This document shows, in pieces, positions 22,713-31,304 of a stretch of 64,000 nucleotides of DNA. The notes below the pieces were generated by a model that saw only the letters and a list, made by a program, of their open reading frames with translations, was not told where the DNA came from and ran no database searches. Made by a program: the position numbers and the translations under genes. Within the stretch, counting starts at the first letter, position 1, and every line of letters begins with the position of its first letter. Origin of the DNA: Harryflintia acetispora. Its GTDB lineage: Bacteria > Bacillota > Clostridia > Oscillospirales > Ruminococcaceae. Location: the NCBI GenBank assembly GCA_004340125.1, contig SLUK01000013.1:1-64000 (forward strand), read 5' to 3'.

Positions 22713-25532
22713 TTGGCGACTGATAAAATTGTAATAAAGGGCGCGCGGGTACACAATCTGAAAAATATCGACGTGACCATCCCGCGCGATAAGCTGATCG
22801 TTTTCACCGGGCTGTCGGGGTCGGGCAAATCCTCGCTGGCGTTCGACACCATCTATGCCGACGGGCAGCGCCGGTATGTCGAAAGCCTCTCCTCCTACGC
22901 CCGGATGTTCCTCGGGCAGATGGACAAGCCCGACGTGGACCAGATCGAGGGGCTGTCGCCCGCCATTTCGATCGACCAGAAGACCACCTCGAAAAACCCG
23001 CGCTCCACCGTGGGCACGGTTACCGAGATTTACGACTATCTGCGGCTGCTCTATGCGCGGGTGGGCGTGCCGCACTGCCCGGTCTGCGGGCGCCAGATCA
23101 AGCAGCAGACGGTGGACCAGATGGTGGACCAGGTGCTTTCGCTGCCCGGGGGGACCAAGATCCAGGTGATGGCTCCGGTGGTGAGGGGCAAGAAGGGCGA
23201 GCACACCAAGGAGCTCGACCGCGCCAGGCGCGGCGGCTATGTGCGCGCGCGGATCGACGGGAACATGTACGAATTAAGCGAAGAGATCAAGCTGCAAAAG
23301 AATTTCAAGCACAACATCGACATCGTGGTGGACCGGCTGGTGGTCAAGGAGACGATCCGTACCCGGCTGGCCGATTCGATCGAGACCTGCCTCTCGCTGA
23401 CCGGCTCGCTGGTGCTGGTGGATGTGCAGGATGGGGAGGAGATGCTCTTCTCCCAGTCCTTTGCCTGCCCCGAGCACGGAATCAGCATCGAGGAACTAAA
23501 CCCCCGCATGTTTTCCTTTAACAACCCCTTCGGCGCCTGCCCCAAGTGCACGGGGCTGGGCACCTTCATGCAGGTGGACCCCGATCTCATTATCCCCAAA
23601 AAGGAGCTTTCGATCCGCGAGGGCGCGATCAAGGCCAGCGGCTGGTACTACGCGCCCGACTCGATGAGCGCGATGTACTACGAGGGCCTGGCCGAGGCGT
23701 ACGGCTTTTCGCTGGACGTGCCGGTGCGCGAGCTGCCGAAGAAAGCGCTGGATGTGCTGCTCTACGGCACAGGCGGAAAGAAATTTAAGGTGGTGCGGGG
23801 CAGCGGGGCGATGACCGGGGAATATATGACCGACTTCGAGGGGATCGTCAACAACCTGGAGAGGCGTTTTCGCGAGACCAACAGCAACTGGATGCGCGAG
23901 GAGATCACCTCGGTGATGACCGCGGTGCCCTGCCCCGAATGCGGCGGGCGGCGGCTCAAAAAGGAGTCGCTCTCGGTGCTGATCGGGGAGCGTAACATCA
24001 CCGAGCTGTGCGATTTGTCGGTGGTGGGGATCCTCGACTTCTTTGAGCACCAACATTTTACCGAGCATGAGATGCGCATTGCCGACCAGATTTTAAAGGA
24101 GATCCGTGAGCGGCTGGGCTTCCTGCGCAGCGTCGGGCTTGGGTACCTCACCCTCTCGCGCTCGAGCGCGACCCTCTCGGGCGGCGAGAGCCAGCGTATC
24201 CGCCTGGCAACCCAGATCGGTTCTTCCCTGGTGGGGGTGCTCTATATCCTGGACGAGCCCTCGATCGGGCTGCACCAGCGGGACAACGACAAGCTGATCG
24301 CCACCCTCAAGCGGCTGCGGGACATCGGCAACACCCTGATCGTGGTGGAGCACGACGAGGACACCATGCGCCAGGCGGACTGGATTTTGGACATCGGCCC
24401 AGGCGCCGGGGTGCATGGGGGAGAGGTGGTCGCCCAAGGGACGGTGGAGGACATCATGGCCTGCAAGGAGTCGCTGACCGGCCAGTACCTCTCGGGCGCG
24501 CGCAAGGTCGAGGTGCCGGCCACCCGCCGCACAGGCAGCGGCAACACCCTGGAAATCCTGGGGGCCGAGCAGAACAATCTGCAAAAGATCAATGTGAAGA
24601 TCCCGCTCGGCACCTTCACGGCGGTGACCGGCGTTTCCGGCTCGGGCAAGAGCACCCTGGTCAACGAAATCTTATACAAACACTTAGCGAAGTATTTGAA
24701 CGGCGCCAAGGGCAAGGCCGGGAAGTTCCGTGAAATCAAGGGGCTTGAGCACCTGGATAAGATCATCGACATCGACCAGTCGCCCATCGGGCGCACCCCG
24801 CGCTCCAACCCCGCGACCTATACCGGGGTCTTTAACGACATCCGCGAGCTGTTCGCCCAGACCGCCGACGCCAAGGCGCGGGGCTACACGGCCTCCCGCT
24901 TTTCCTTCAACACCAAGGGCGGCCGGTGCGAGGCCTGCGAGGGCGACGGGATCATCAAGATCGAGATGCACTTCCTGCCCGACATCTTCGTCCCCTGCGA
25001 GGTGTGCGGCGGCAGCCGCTACAACCGGGAGACGCTCGAGATCAAATATAAGGGGAAGAATATCTACGACGTGCTGGAGATGACGGTGGAGGAGGCGCTC
25101 GAGTTCTTCGGCCCGCTGCCCAAGATCCGGCGCAAGCTGCAGACCATCGTGGACGTGGGGCTGGGGTACGTCAAGCTCGGCCAGCCGGCGACCACCCTGT
25201 CGGGCGGCGAGGCGCAGCGGGTGAAGCTGGCCACCGAGCTTGCCAAGGTTTCCACCGGGAGGACCATCTATGTGCTGGACGAGCCGACCACCGGGCTGCA
25301 TACCTACGACGTGCACAAGCTCATCGGGGTGCTCCAGTCGCTGGTGGACGCCGGGAACACGGTGGTGGTGATCGAGCACAATCTGGATGTCATTAAAACC
25401 GCCGACCATGTGATCGACCTCGGGCCCGAGGGGGGCGACGAGGGCGGACGTGTGGTGGCCACCGGTACCCCCGAGAAGGTGGCGGCCTGCAAGCGCTCCT
25501 ATACCGGGCAGTACCTCAAAAAAATGCTGTAA
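22713..25532 (+). CDS. uvrA: Excinuclease ABC subunit UvrA
   Basis: This is full-length UvrA (939 residues), the damage sensor of excision repair that loads UvrB. It has two ABC ATPase halves: Walker A GLSGSGKSSLAFDT and GVSGSGKSTLVNEI, signatures TLSGGESQRIRLATQIG and TLSGGEAQRVKLATELAK. Zinc-finger cysteines appear in CPKCTGLG and in CEACEGDGIIKIEM...CEVCGG. The start is TTG at 22713 (LATDKIVIKGARVHN), 7 nt after GGAGG; an earlier TTG at 22698 overlaps the RBS. Confidence 0.98.
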   Translation: MATDKIVIKGARVHNLKNIDVTIPRDKLIVFTGLSGSGKSSLAFDTIYADGQRRYVESLSSYARMFLGQMDKPDVDQIEGLSPAISIDQKTTSKNPRSTVGTVTEIYDYLRLLYARVGVPHCPVCGRQIKQQTVDQMVDQVLSLPGGTKIQVMAPVVRGKKGEHTKELDRARRGGYVRARIDGNMYELSEEIKLQKNFKHNIDIVVDRLVVKETIRTRLADSIETCLSLTGSLVLVDVQDGEEMLFSQSFACPEHGISIEELNPRMFSFNNPFGACPKCTGLGTFMQVDPDLIIPKKELSIREGAIKASGWYYAPDSMSAMYYEGLAEAYGFSLDVPVRELPKKALDVLLYGTGGKKFKVVRGSGAMTGEYMTDFEGIVNNLERRFRETNSNWMREEITSVMTAVPCPECGGRRLKKESLSVLIGERNITELCDLSVVGILDFFEHQHFTEHEMRIADQILKEIRERLGFLRSVGLGYLTLSRSSATLSGGESQRIRLATQIGSSLVGVLYILDEPSIGLHQRDNDKLIATLKRLRDIGNTLIVVEHDEDTMRQADWILDIGPGAGVHGGEVVAQGTVEDIMACKESLTGQYLSGARKVEVPATRRTGSGNTLEILGAEQNNLQKINVKIPLGTFTAVTGVSGSGKSTLVNEILYKHLAKYLNGAKGKAGKFREIKGLEHLDKIIDIDQSPIGRTPRSNPATYTGVFNDIRELFAQTADAKARGYTASRFSFNTKGGRCEACEGDGIIKIEMHFLPDIFVPCEVCGGSRYNRETLEIKYKGKNIYDVLEMTVEEALEFFGPLPKIRRKLQTIVDVGLGYVKLGQPATTLSGGEAQRVKLATELAKVSTGRTIYVLDEPTTGLHTYDVHKLIGVLQSLVDAGNTVVVIEHNLDVIKTADHVIDLGPEGGDEGGRVVATGTPEKVAACKRSYTGQYLKKML

Positions 25533-25539
25533 TCCAAAA

Positions 25540-25573
25540 AGCGCCCCGCAGCTTGATCAAGCTGCGGGGCGCT
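25540..25573. terminator. Palindromic terminator
   Basis: A 34-bp perfect palindrome built on AGCGCCCCGCAGCTTGA (25540-25556) lies between the convergent uvrA and DUF4417 genes. On the minus strand a TTTTT run follows; the plus side is not T-rich. Confidence 0.8.
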
Positions 25574-25587
25574 GGTATGCTGCGGGA

Positions 25588-27006
25588 TCAGATGGTGCGG
25601 TCGGTGACCTCTACCCTTGTGATGATGTCGCGCAGCCGCTCGCCGTCGATGACGTACTCGAGCGCTTCGTCCGGAGTGTCGTACCACCCCTCGGTCGCCT
25701 CGGGATTGTCGATCAGGACTTGGGTGATTAAAATCTGAATGGGGGAGTCCGGCGTTTTTTGGAGCTTTGAAAAGATGCCAAAGGTCTTGTCCTTCCAAAC
25801 AAATTCGATTTCTGCCCCACATTGTACGCTCCATTTAAACTCGCTGATGGTTTTAAAGCGATTGTCCTCCAAACGCTGTTCCTCGGACCGGTTGTCCGGC
25901 ACGAATGTGATCATATCGTCCATAGTCTTTAACCCTCCATATTTTTTAAATACCGGAGCGCCGTCCGGATAATTAATCGGCGGCTCTAGGTCTGGAAAGC
26001 CCTTAGACCAATCTATGATGTGGTCGTGGGGATCAGTATGTTTTGCTGGATTACCGTGAACCGAATGATGTCTTTCTATAATCGCCCTGCCGTCTTCTCC
26101 TATTTTGGTTTCTCTGTGATAGCCTCCTCCTTTTCCGCCTGTCTGAGATTGTTTTATCTCGCCCGGTTTACCCACAAAACGTTCGTCATCCGGTTTCGCA
26201 GGCGTCCACTTACCGCCGTGGACGCTGCCCATCCCCTTATGGGCGGGCGGGTTGCACGGAATATACCCTGATTTGATTACGATGCCGCTGTCCTTTGGCA
26301 GCGGCTTCTCCCCGAGGATATAGGGAAGATATTTGGATGGGACATAATCGTCGTTTTGATATTTCCAGGAGGAGAGCTCATAATCGACAAAGATGATGTT
26401 CCCCTCCATCTCGGGGAACGGCTCATTGTAGCAGATGATCCGCTGAGGCTCCAGCCGCCTCATCATCTCCCGATAGCCTTTGAGAAAAAATTCCTTTTGA
26501 TCCGCGTGGTTGCCGTGCGCACTCACCATATAGGTGGAAACCGCCACCGTGCTGCCTTTGGGGATCCCCATAAAACAAAAATCAAAGGTGTTTTCTTCCC
26601 CCCAGCTCACGGTCGGGACCACCCGCATGCCTTTGCTGGCAAAATATGCGCCGCACCAGCGGTTGCGGAAGACGTTGTAGAGCTGGAGCACCGGAGTCAT
26701 TTCCGTGTAGATGCTAAAGTCCGGCGAGAGCACGGCGCGATAGCGCCGCAGCTTTTCAATGTCGCTGTCCGGGCTCTTCCAAACCCGCTCAAATTTGTAG
26801 TCGTAGAGGAAAAAGTGCACCATCCGTTCCAAAAGATTATTGTTCTCCAGCTTTGTACGGTCAAAGCCAATCAGCCGCAGGTTTTCAAAGTCCGCCTCGG
26901 AAAATTCTGCCTTGGGGATGAGGGGGATTTTCCAAATATCGGCCCCATCAAACTGATTGCGCAGCAAGAGAGGGCTGGTACGGTAATTGTAGTTTTCCTG
27001 TGTCAT
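25588..27006 (-). CDS. DUF4417-domain protein with His-rich C-terminal extension
   Basis: The 472-residue protein has an N-terminal DUF4417 domain (about residues 20-240: RNRWCGAYFASKGMRVVPTV, then FCFMGIPKGSTVAVSTYMV). The domain is of unknown function and often found with phage or mobile genes. A Gly/His/Pro-rich segment follows (about 270-350; GGKGGGYHRETKIGEDGR, then HGNPAKHTDPHDHIIDW), then an unassigned mixed domain to the end. The middle resembles linkers of phage-head or polymorphic-toxin proteins by eye only. The start at 27006 has GGGAG 8 nt upstream. Lower GC than uvrA suggests transfer. Confidence 0.7.
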   Translation of the reverse strand: MTQENYNYRTSPLLLRNQFDGADIWKIPLIPKAEFSEADFENLRLIGFDRTKLENNNLLERMVHFFLYDYKFERVWKSPDSDIEKLRRYRAVLSPDFSIYTEMTPVLQLYNVFRNRWCGAYFASKGMRVVPTVSWGEENTFDFCFMGIPKGSTVAVSTYMVSAHGNHADQKEFFLKGYREMMRRLEPQRIICYNEPFPEMEGNIIFVDYELSSWKYQNDDYVPSKYLPYILGEKPLPKDSGIVIKSGYIPCNPPAHKGMGSVHGGKWTPAKPDDERFVGKPGEIKQSQTGGKGGGYHRETKIGEDGRAIIERHHSVHGNPAKHTDPHDHIIDWSKGFPDLEPPINYPDGAPVFKKYGGLKTMDDMITFVPDNRSEEQRLEDNRFKTISEFKWSVQCGAEIEFVWKDKTFGIFSKLQKTPDSPIQILITQVLIDNPEATEGWYDTPDEALEYVIDGERLRDIITRVEVTDRTI

Positions 27007-27032
27007 AAGTGATTCTCCCATGCAATAATTTA

Positions 27033-27080
27033 AAGAATGCAAAGCATTCTTGGAATGGCTCGGACGCAAGTCCGAGACAA
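27033..27080. repeat. Double-hairpin repeat, copy 2
   Basis: AAGAATGC/GCATTCTT (27033-27051, AAA loop) and CTCGGAC/GTCCGAG (27059-27076, GCAA tetraloop), then ACAAT. It parallels copy 1 at 22599-22648 in order and spacing. It lies in the 5' leader of the DUF4417 gene. Confidence 0.55.
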
Positions 27081-27212
27081 TGTCCTGCCATATGTGGGAG
27101 AAAGTGATGAAACAATGAAACACCGCCATGCACTTTTTTACACAGTTTTTTATATTCTATCACACAACCGCCCTGCCGGTCGAGCGTCCCTATAGGCAAG
27201 CGGCAAAAATTA

Positions 27213-27221
27213 TGCTATGAT
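27213..27221 (+). promoter_or_regulatory. Extended -10 promoter for the MFS operon
   Basis: TGCTATGAT (27213-27221) is a TGn-extended -10 without a good -35. It lies about 70 bp before the leader peptide and gives a 5' leader of about 195 nt. Confidence 0.5.
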
Positions 27222-27292
27222 GGTTTGGCGGCCTGTTCTGGGCCACGTGCCAGAATCCGCTTCAACCGGCCGCAAGAGAAAGGAGCAGCGGG

Positions 27293-27331
27293 ATGAGACT
27301 CTGTATTGTCGCCCCTCCGTGCAAGGTCTGA
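27293..27331 (+). CDS. Regulatory leader peptide MRLCIVAPPCKV
   Basis: A 12-codon open frame starts with ATG 27293, has a good RBS (AAAGGAG, 8 nt before) and ends at TGA 27329-27331. Its last codons (CCT CCG TGC AAG) lie inside a stem that can form in the following leader. This is the layout of drug-induced translational attenuators (erm, cat, mef/msr leaders), in which a stalled ribosome frees the downstream RBS. Confidence 0.6.
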   Translation: MRLCIVAPPCKV

Positions 27332-27421
27332 GACCGGACGAGACTGCACGGAGCGGATCACTTATATTCGTCCGCTGGGCTTTGCACGTTTCAGGATGAT
27401 TCTTTGAAACGAGGGGCAAAG
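27315..27421 (+). promoter_or_regulatory. Putative translational attenuator before the MFS gene
   Basis: CTCCGTGCA (27315-27323) can pair with TGCACGGAG (27345-27353), and its CGTGCAA core (27318-27324) can instead pair with TTGCACG (27382-27388). A further stem, CTTTGC (27380-27385) with GCAAAG (27416-27421) plus GTTTCA with TGAAAC, encloses the MFS RBS GAGGGG (27411-27416). Leader translation through the first arm would shift the balance. The pairing is seen; the mechanism is inferred. Confidence 0.6.
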
Positions 27422-27423
27422 TC

Positions 27424-28722
27424 ATGTTTAAAAATTTTCGTACATCCTTTGGGGAGCTGCGTGCTTTCCTGATCCTTTGGAGCACCCAGGCCCTTTCCGG
27501 GCTGGGCAGCGCCATGACCAATTTCGCACTGGTGCTCTGGGCCTATCAGCGCAGCGGCTCGGCGCTGGTGACCTCCCTGCTGGCGGTCGCCTCCTATGCG
27601 CCCTATGTGCTGCTGAGCATCTTCGCCGGGGCCCTGAGCGACCGGTGGGACAAGCGGCGCACCATGCTGGTCTGCGACAGCGTCGCCGCGCTGTGCACCC
27701 TGACGGTGCTGATCCTGCTCACATTGGGCCGGCTCGAGGTCTGGCATCTCTACTTGCTCAACGCCCTAAACGGCCTGATGAACACGGTGCAGCAGCCCGC
27801 CTCGGACGTGGCGGTCAGCCTGCTGGCGCCGAAAGCGCAGTACCAGCGCGTCGGCGGCCTGCGCTCGCTTTCCAATTCGCTGGTGACCATCCTCACCCCG
27901 GTCTTCGCCGCCGCGCTCTACGGCTTTTTGGGACTACGGGCGGTCATCTGGGTGGACCTCGGCTCGTTCGCGCTGGCCTTCCTGGCGCTACTGTGCCTGA
28001 TCCGGATCCCTCAGCCGCCGCGAGACGGGGAGAGGCGGGAATCGGTGTTCCAGTCGGCGGCGGCCGGGCTGCGGTATCTGCGCCGCAACCGGGGGATTCT
28101 CGATCTGATCCTGTTTTTATCCATCATCAACCTGACCGCCTCGATCTTCAACGCCGCCCTGCCCGCCATGCTGCTCTCCCGCCCGGGCGGCGGGGAGCGC
28201 GCGCTTGCGCTGGTGAACACCGTGACCGGCCTGGCCTCGCTGGCGGGCAGCGTGCTGGTGTCGCTGCTGCCCGCGCCCAAGAGCCGGGTGAAAGCCATCC
28301 TCAACAGCCTGCTCTTCTCGATGAGCACCGAGAACTTCCTGCTCGCCTTCGGGCGCAGCACACCGGTCTGGTGCCTGGCGGCGGTGCTGGGCTGGCTCTT
28401 CATCCCGGTGATGAACGCCAACATGGATGTGCTGCTACGCACCAAAATCCCGTTGGAGATGCAGGGGAGGGTCTATTCGGCCCGCAACACGCTGCAATTT
28501 TTCACCATCCCCTTGGGCTACCTGCTGGGCGGGCTGCTGACCGACCGGGTATTCGAGCCCTTTATGGCAGCACAAGGGCCCCGGAGCCTTTGGGTGCTGC
28601 TCTTCGGCGGGGGGAAGGGCTCGGGGGCCGCAATGCTTTTTCTAGTTATCGGATTGTTCGGCTCGCTTTCCTGCCTGCCTTTCCGGGCGGACCGGCATAT
28701 CCGGCGGCTGGAGGAAGAGTAG
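27424..28722 (+). CDS. MFS efflux transporter (MefA-like)
   Basis: The 432-residue protein has 12 predicted membrane segments. FLILWSTQALSGLGSAMTNF opens the first and the MFS loop 2-3 motif reads GALSDRWDKRRTML. The overall pattern resembles the MefA/DHA3-type drug exporters of Firmicutes. The upstream leader peptide and hairpins suggest that a ribosome-targeting drug induces expression. The exact drug cannot be read from sequence. Confidence 0.85.
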   Translation: MFKNFRTSFGELRAFLILWSTQALSGLGSAMTNFALVLWAYQRSGSALVTSLLAVASYAPYVLLSIFAGALSDRWDKRRTMLVCDSVAALCTLTVLILLTLGRLEVWHLYLLNALNGLMNTVQQPASDVAVSLLAPKAQYQRVGGLRSLSNSLVTILTPVFAAALYGFLGLRAVIWVDLGSFALAFLALLCLIRIPQPPRDGERRESVFQSAAAGLRYLRRNRGILDLILFLSIINLTASIFNAALPAMLLSRPGGGERALALVNTVTGLASLAGSVLVSLLPAPKSRVKAILNSLLFSMSTENFLLAFGRSTPVWCLAAVLGWLFIPVMNANMDVLLRTKIPLEMQGRVYSARNTLQFFTIPLGYLLGGLLTDRVFEPFMAAQGPRSLWVLLFGGGKGSGAAMLFLVIGLFGSLSCLPFRADRHIRRLEEE

Positions 28723-28739
28723 GACAAAAATACTTACCA

Positions 28740-28773
28740 AAGAAACGGCGCGGCTGCGGCTGCGCCGTTTCTT
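28740..28773 (+). terminator. Rho-independent terminator of the MFS gene
   Basis: AAGAAACGGCGC (28740-28751) pairs with GCGCCGTTTCTT (28762-28773), and TTGC follows. It lies 18 bp after the stop. Confidence 0.8.
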
Positions 28774-28777
28774 TTGC

Positions 28778-28806
28778 TTGTACTATTTGCCTTTTCAAAA
28801 TATAAT
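28778..28806 (+). promoter_or_regulatory. Promoter of the two-component operon
   Basis: TTGTAC (28778-28783) and TATAAT (28801-28806) are exactly 17 bp apart, about 60 bp before the response regulator ATG. Confidence 0.75.
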
Positions 28807-28867
28807 TGAGGTACCGGACGCTGCCTTTGGGCGCCGGTTATAAACCTAAAAAGATTGGTGAACCGAA

Positions 28868-29557
28868 ATGAAACGGATATTTTTGGTTGAGGACGACAGG
28901 GAAATTGCGAAGAACCTCTCGAGGCTGCTCTGCGCGGAGGGCTTCGCCGTCACCCATGCCTCCACGCAGCGGGAAGCCGGCGACCTGCTCGCCGGGGGCG
29001 GCAGGTTTGACCTGGCGCTGGTCGACGTCTCCCTGCCGGACGGGAACGGCTTCGCGGTCTGTACGCAGATCAAACAGGCGCAGGACATCCCCGTGATCTT
29101 CCTGACGGCCTTCGGCGATGAGGCGAGCGTCGTCACGGGGCTCAACATGGGGGCGGACGACTATATCACCAAGCCGTTCCGTCCGCGCGAGCTGGTCGCG
29201 CGGATCGGGAGCGCCCTGCGCAAGGCCGGGCGCACGCCGACGGCGTTTGAAATCGGCGGGCTCTCGGTCGACACGGCCAGCGGGACCGTGAAAAAGGGCG
29301 GGGCAGAGGTCTTCCTCTCCGCGCTGGAATACCGACTACTGCTCATCTTCCTTTGCAACCCCAAAAGCATTCTCACGCGGGAGCGGCTGTTGGATGAGCT
29401 TTGGGACGCGGCGGGTGAATTTGTCAACAACAATACCCTGACCGTCTACATCAAACGGCTGCGCGAAAAGATCGAGGACGACCCGGCCGATCCGAAGATC
29501 ATCCTGACCGTGCGCGGAACCGGGTACCGGCTGGGAGGTGGCTATGTTTCGAGGTAG
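28868..29557 (+). CDS. OmpR-family response regulator
   Basis: The 229-residue protein has an N-terminal receiver (acidic pocket VEDDRE; phosphorylated Asp in ALVDVSLPDGNG, about residue 57; switch Thr in FLTAFGDE; Lys in YITKPFRP) and a C-terminal winged helix of OmpR type (VNNNTLTVYIKRLREKI, then VRGTGYRL). It overlaps the histidine kinase gene by 14 bp. With the adjacent ABC genes it forms the usual peptide-sensing and detoxification module, so it probably activates the direct-repeat promoter at 30542. Confidence 0.93.
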   Translation: MKRIFLVEDDREIAKNLSRLLCAEGFAVTHASTQREAGDLLAGGGRFDLALVDVSLPDGNGFAVCTQIKQAQDIPVIFLTAFGDEASVVTGLNMGADDYITKPFRPRELVARIGSALRKAGRTPTAFEIGGLSVDTASGTVKKGGAEVFLSALEYRLLLIFLCNPKSILTRERLLDELWDAAGEFVNNNTLTVYIKRLREKIEDDPADPKIILTVRGTGYRLGGGYVSR

Positions 29558-30533
29558 GGAGGTCCGGCGTTTTGCCGTTTTGTTTCTCGTCATCACCGCC
29601 GCGGCCGCGGCGGCGGGCTTCGCCATCCGTCCGGCGGCGGGGGCCCTGGCCCTCGCCCTGTCCGCCGCCCTTGGGACGGCGTTTTTTGCGTTCACCAAGG
29701 CCCGGTACCGGAGCATCGCGCGGCTTTCGGAGCAGATCGACCTGGTGCTCCACAACGCCGAGCGCCTGTATATCAGCGAGTCGGACGAGGGGGAGCTCGC
29801 CATCCTGCAAAGCGAGATCACGAAAATGACGCTGCGCATCCGGGAGCAGAACGAGGCGCTCAAAAGGGAGAAGGGGCGGCTGGCCGAATCCCTCGCCGAC
29901 ATCGCCCATCAGCTGCGCACCCCGCTCACCAGCGCGAACCTGATCCTGTCCCTGCTGAAAAACAGCCCCGAAGAAAAAGAGCGCAAGGCCCTGCTGCGGG
30001 AGACGGAGGAGCTGTTTTTAAAGATGGAGTGGCTGATTGATTCGCTCTTAAAGCTGTCCCGGCTGGATGCGGGAATCGTGGAGTTCCAGAGCGGGCGGAT
30101 AGACGTAAACGCCCTGATGAGCGCCGCGCTGCGCCCGTTCCTCATCCCGATGGAGCTGCACGGGGTCCAGGTAACGACCGACCTGCCGCGGGGGATGGAG
30201 ATGATGGGAGATGGGGACTGGCTTTCGCAGGCCGTCCAGAACATCCTGAAAAACTGCATGGAAGGTGCGGGCGACGGTGGGAGGATCAAAATATCCGGCG
30301 CGGATACTCCGCTGTATACCGAGATTGCCATCCGCGACAGCGGCCCGGGGTTTGAAAAGGAGGACCTGCCCCGGCTGTTCGAGCGATTTTACCGGGGGAA
30401 GGATTCGGGCGCCGCAGGGCACGGTATAGGGCTGGCGCTCTGCAAAACGATCATCACCCGGCAGGGCGGGACCATCACCGCGAAAAACCATCCGCAGGGC
30501 GGCGCGGTGTTCACCATCCGCTTTCCAAAGTGA
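29544..30533 (+). CDS. Sensor histidine kinase, short membrane-sensing type
   Basis: The 329-residue kinase has two closely spaced N-terminal membrane helices with almost no external loop (about 10-55), a HAMP-like linker, the H-box DIAHQLRTPLTSANL (His about 125), the N-box QNILKNCMEG, the G1 box DSGPGFEKEDLPRLFERFYRG and the G2 box GHGIGLALCK. The small sensor suggests it senses through the partner transporter, as BceS-type kinases do. ATG at 29544 has GGAGG 5 nt upstream; an earlier GTG at 29538 is less likely. Confidence 0.92.
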   Translation: MFRGREVRRFAVLFLVITAAAAAAGFAIRPAAGALALALSAALGTAFFAFTKARYRSIARLSEQIDLVLHNAERLYISESDEGELAILQSEITKMTLRIREQNEALKREKGRLAESLADIAHQLRTPLTSANLILSLLKNSPEEKERKALLRETEELFLKMEWLIDSLLKLSRLDAGIVEFQSGRIDVNALMSAALRPFLIPMELHGVQVTTDLPRGMEMMGDGDWLSQAVQNILKNCMEGAGDGGRIKISGADTPLYTEIAIRDSGPGFEKEDLPRLFERFYRGKDSGAAGHGIGLALCKTIITRQGGTITAKNHPQGGAVFTIRFPK

Positions 30534-30541
30534 CAAATCTC

Positions 30542-30583
30542 TCACCGGGAAGTCACCGGGCTGTAAGGAGGAAGTCCTATCAT
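30542..30583 (+). promoter_or_regulatory. Response-regulator-type promoter of the ABC genes
   Basis: Direct repeats TCACCGGG (30542-30549 and 30553-30560) are 11 bp apart, one helical turn, and end 17 bp before TATCAT (30578-30583), where a -35 would be. This is typical for activation by an OmpR-family regulator. Transcription would start just before the ABC ATPase gene. Confidence 0.6.
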
Positions 30584-30614
30584 AGAGGTAAACCACCGGA
30601 GGGAGGCGCATATC

Positions 30615-31304
30615 ATGGAGTTTTTAAAAGTTGAGGACCTGTGCAAGGTCTATGGCAGGGGGGACAGCCGGGTGGCCGCGCTGGACCATGTTTCCCTCTC
30701 CATCGGGAAGGGGGAGTTCGTCGCGATCACCGGCTCTTCCGGCTCGGGCAAATCCACCCTGCTGCACGCGATGGCGGGGGTGGACGTGCCGACGAGCGGC
30801 AGGGTTTACCTGGACGGGCAGGACGTTTATGCGGGGAGCAGCGAAAGCCTCGCCATCTTCCGCAGGCGCCAGGTCGGGCTGATCTACCAGTTCCACAACC
30901 TGATCCCCACCCTGGATGTGGTGGAAAACATCACCCTGCCGGTCCTGATGGACAAGCGAAAGGTCAACAGGGAGCGGCTGGAAGAGCTGCTGGAGCTGCT
31001 CGGGCTCCAGGAGCGAAGGAACCACCTGCCCAACCAGCTTTCGGGCGGCCAGCAGCAGCGCGTCGCCATCGGGCGCGCGCTGATGAACGCGCCGGCGGTC
31101 TGCCTGGCCGACGAGCCCACCGGCAGCCTGGACAGCCGCAACGGCCAGGAGATCATCCGCCTGCTCAAGGAGAGCCACCTCAAATACCGCCAGACGCTGA
31201 TCATCGTCACCCACGACGAGAACATCGCGCTGCAGGCGGGGCGGATCATCACCATCGCGGACGGGAAAGTGGTGCGGGATGAAAGGCAGGCGGCGCGGGG
31301 ATGA
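30615..31304 (+). CDS. ABC transporter ATPase (BceA/LolD-like)
   Basis: The 229-residue ATPase has Walker A GSSGSGKSTLLHAMAG, the Q-loop region QFHNLIPTLDVVENI, the signature LSGGQQQRVAIGRALM, Walker B VCLADEPTGSLDS and the H-loop IIVTHDENIAL. It belongs to the MacB/LolD/BceA class that powers FtsX-type permeases. It overlaps the permease gene by 4 bp. Confidence 0.95.
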   Translation: MEFLKVEDLCKVYGRGDSRVAALDHVSLSIGKGEFVAITGSSGSGKSTLLHAMAGVDVPTSGRVYLDGQDVYAGSSESLAIFRRRQVGLIYQFHNLIPTLDVVENITLPVLMDKRKVNRERLEELLELLGLQERRNHLPNQLSGGQQQRVAIGRALMNAPAVCLADEPTGSLDSRNGQEIIRLLKESHLKYRQTLIIVTHDENIALQAGRIITIADGKVVRDERQAARG

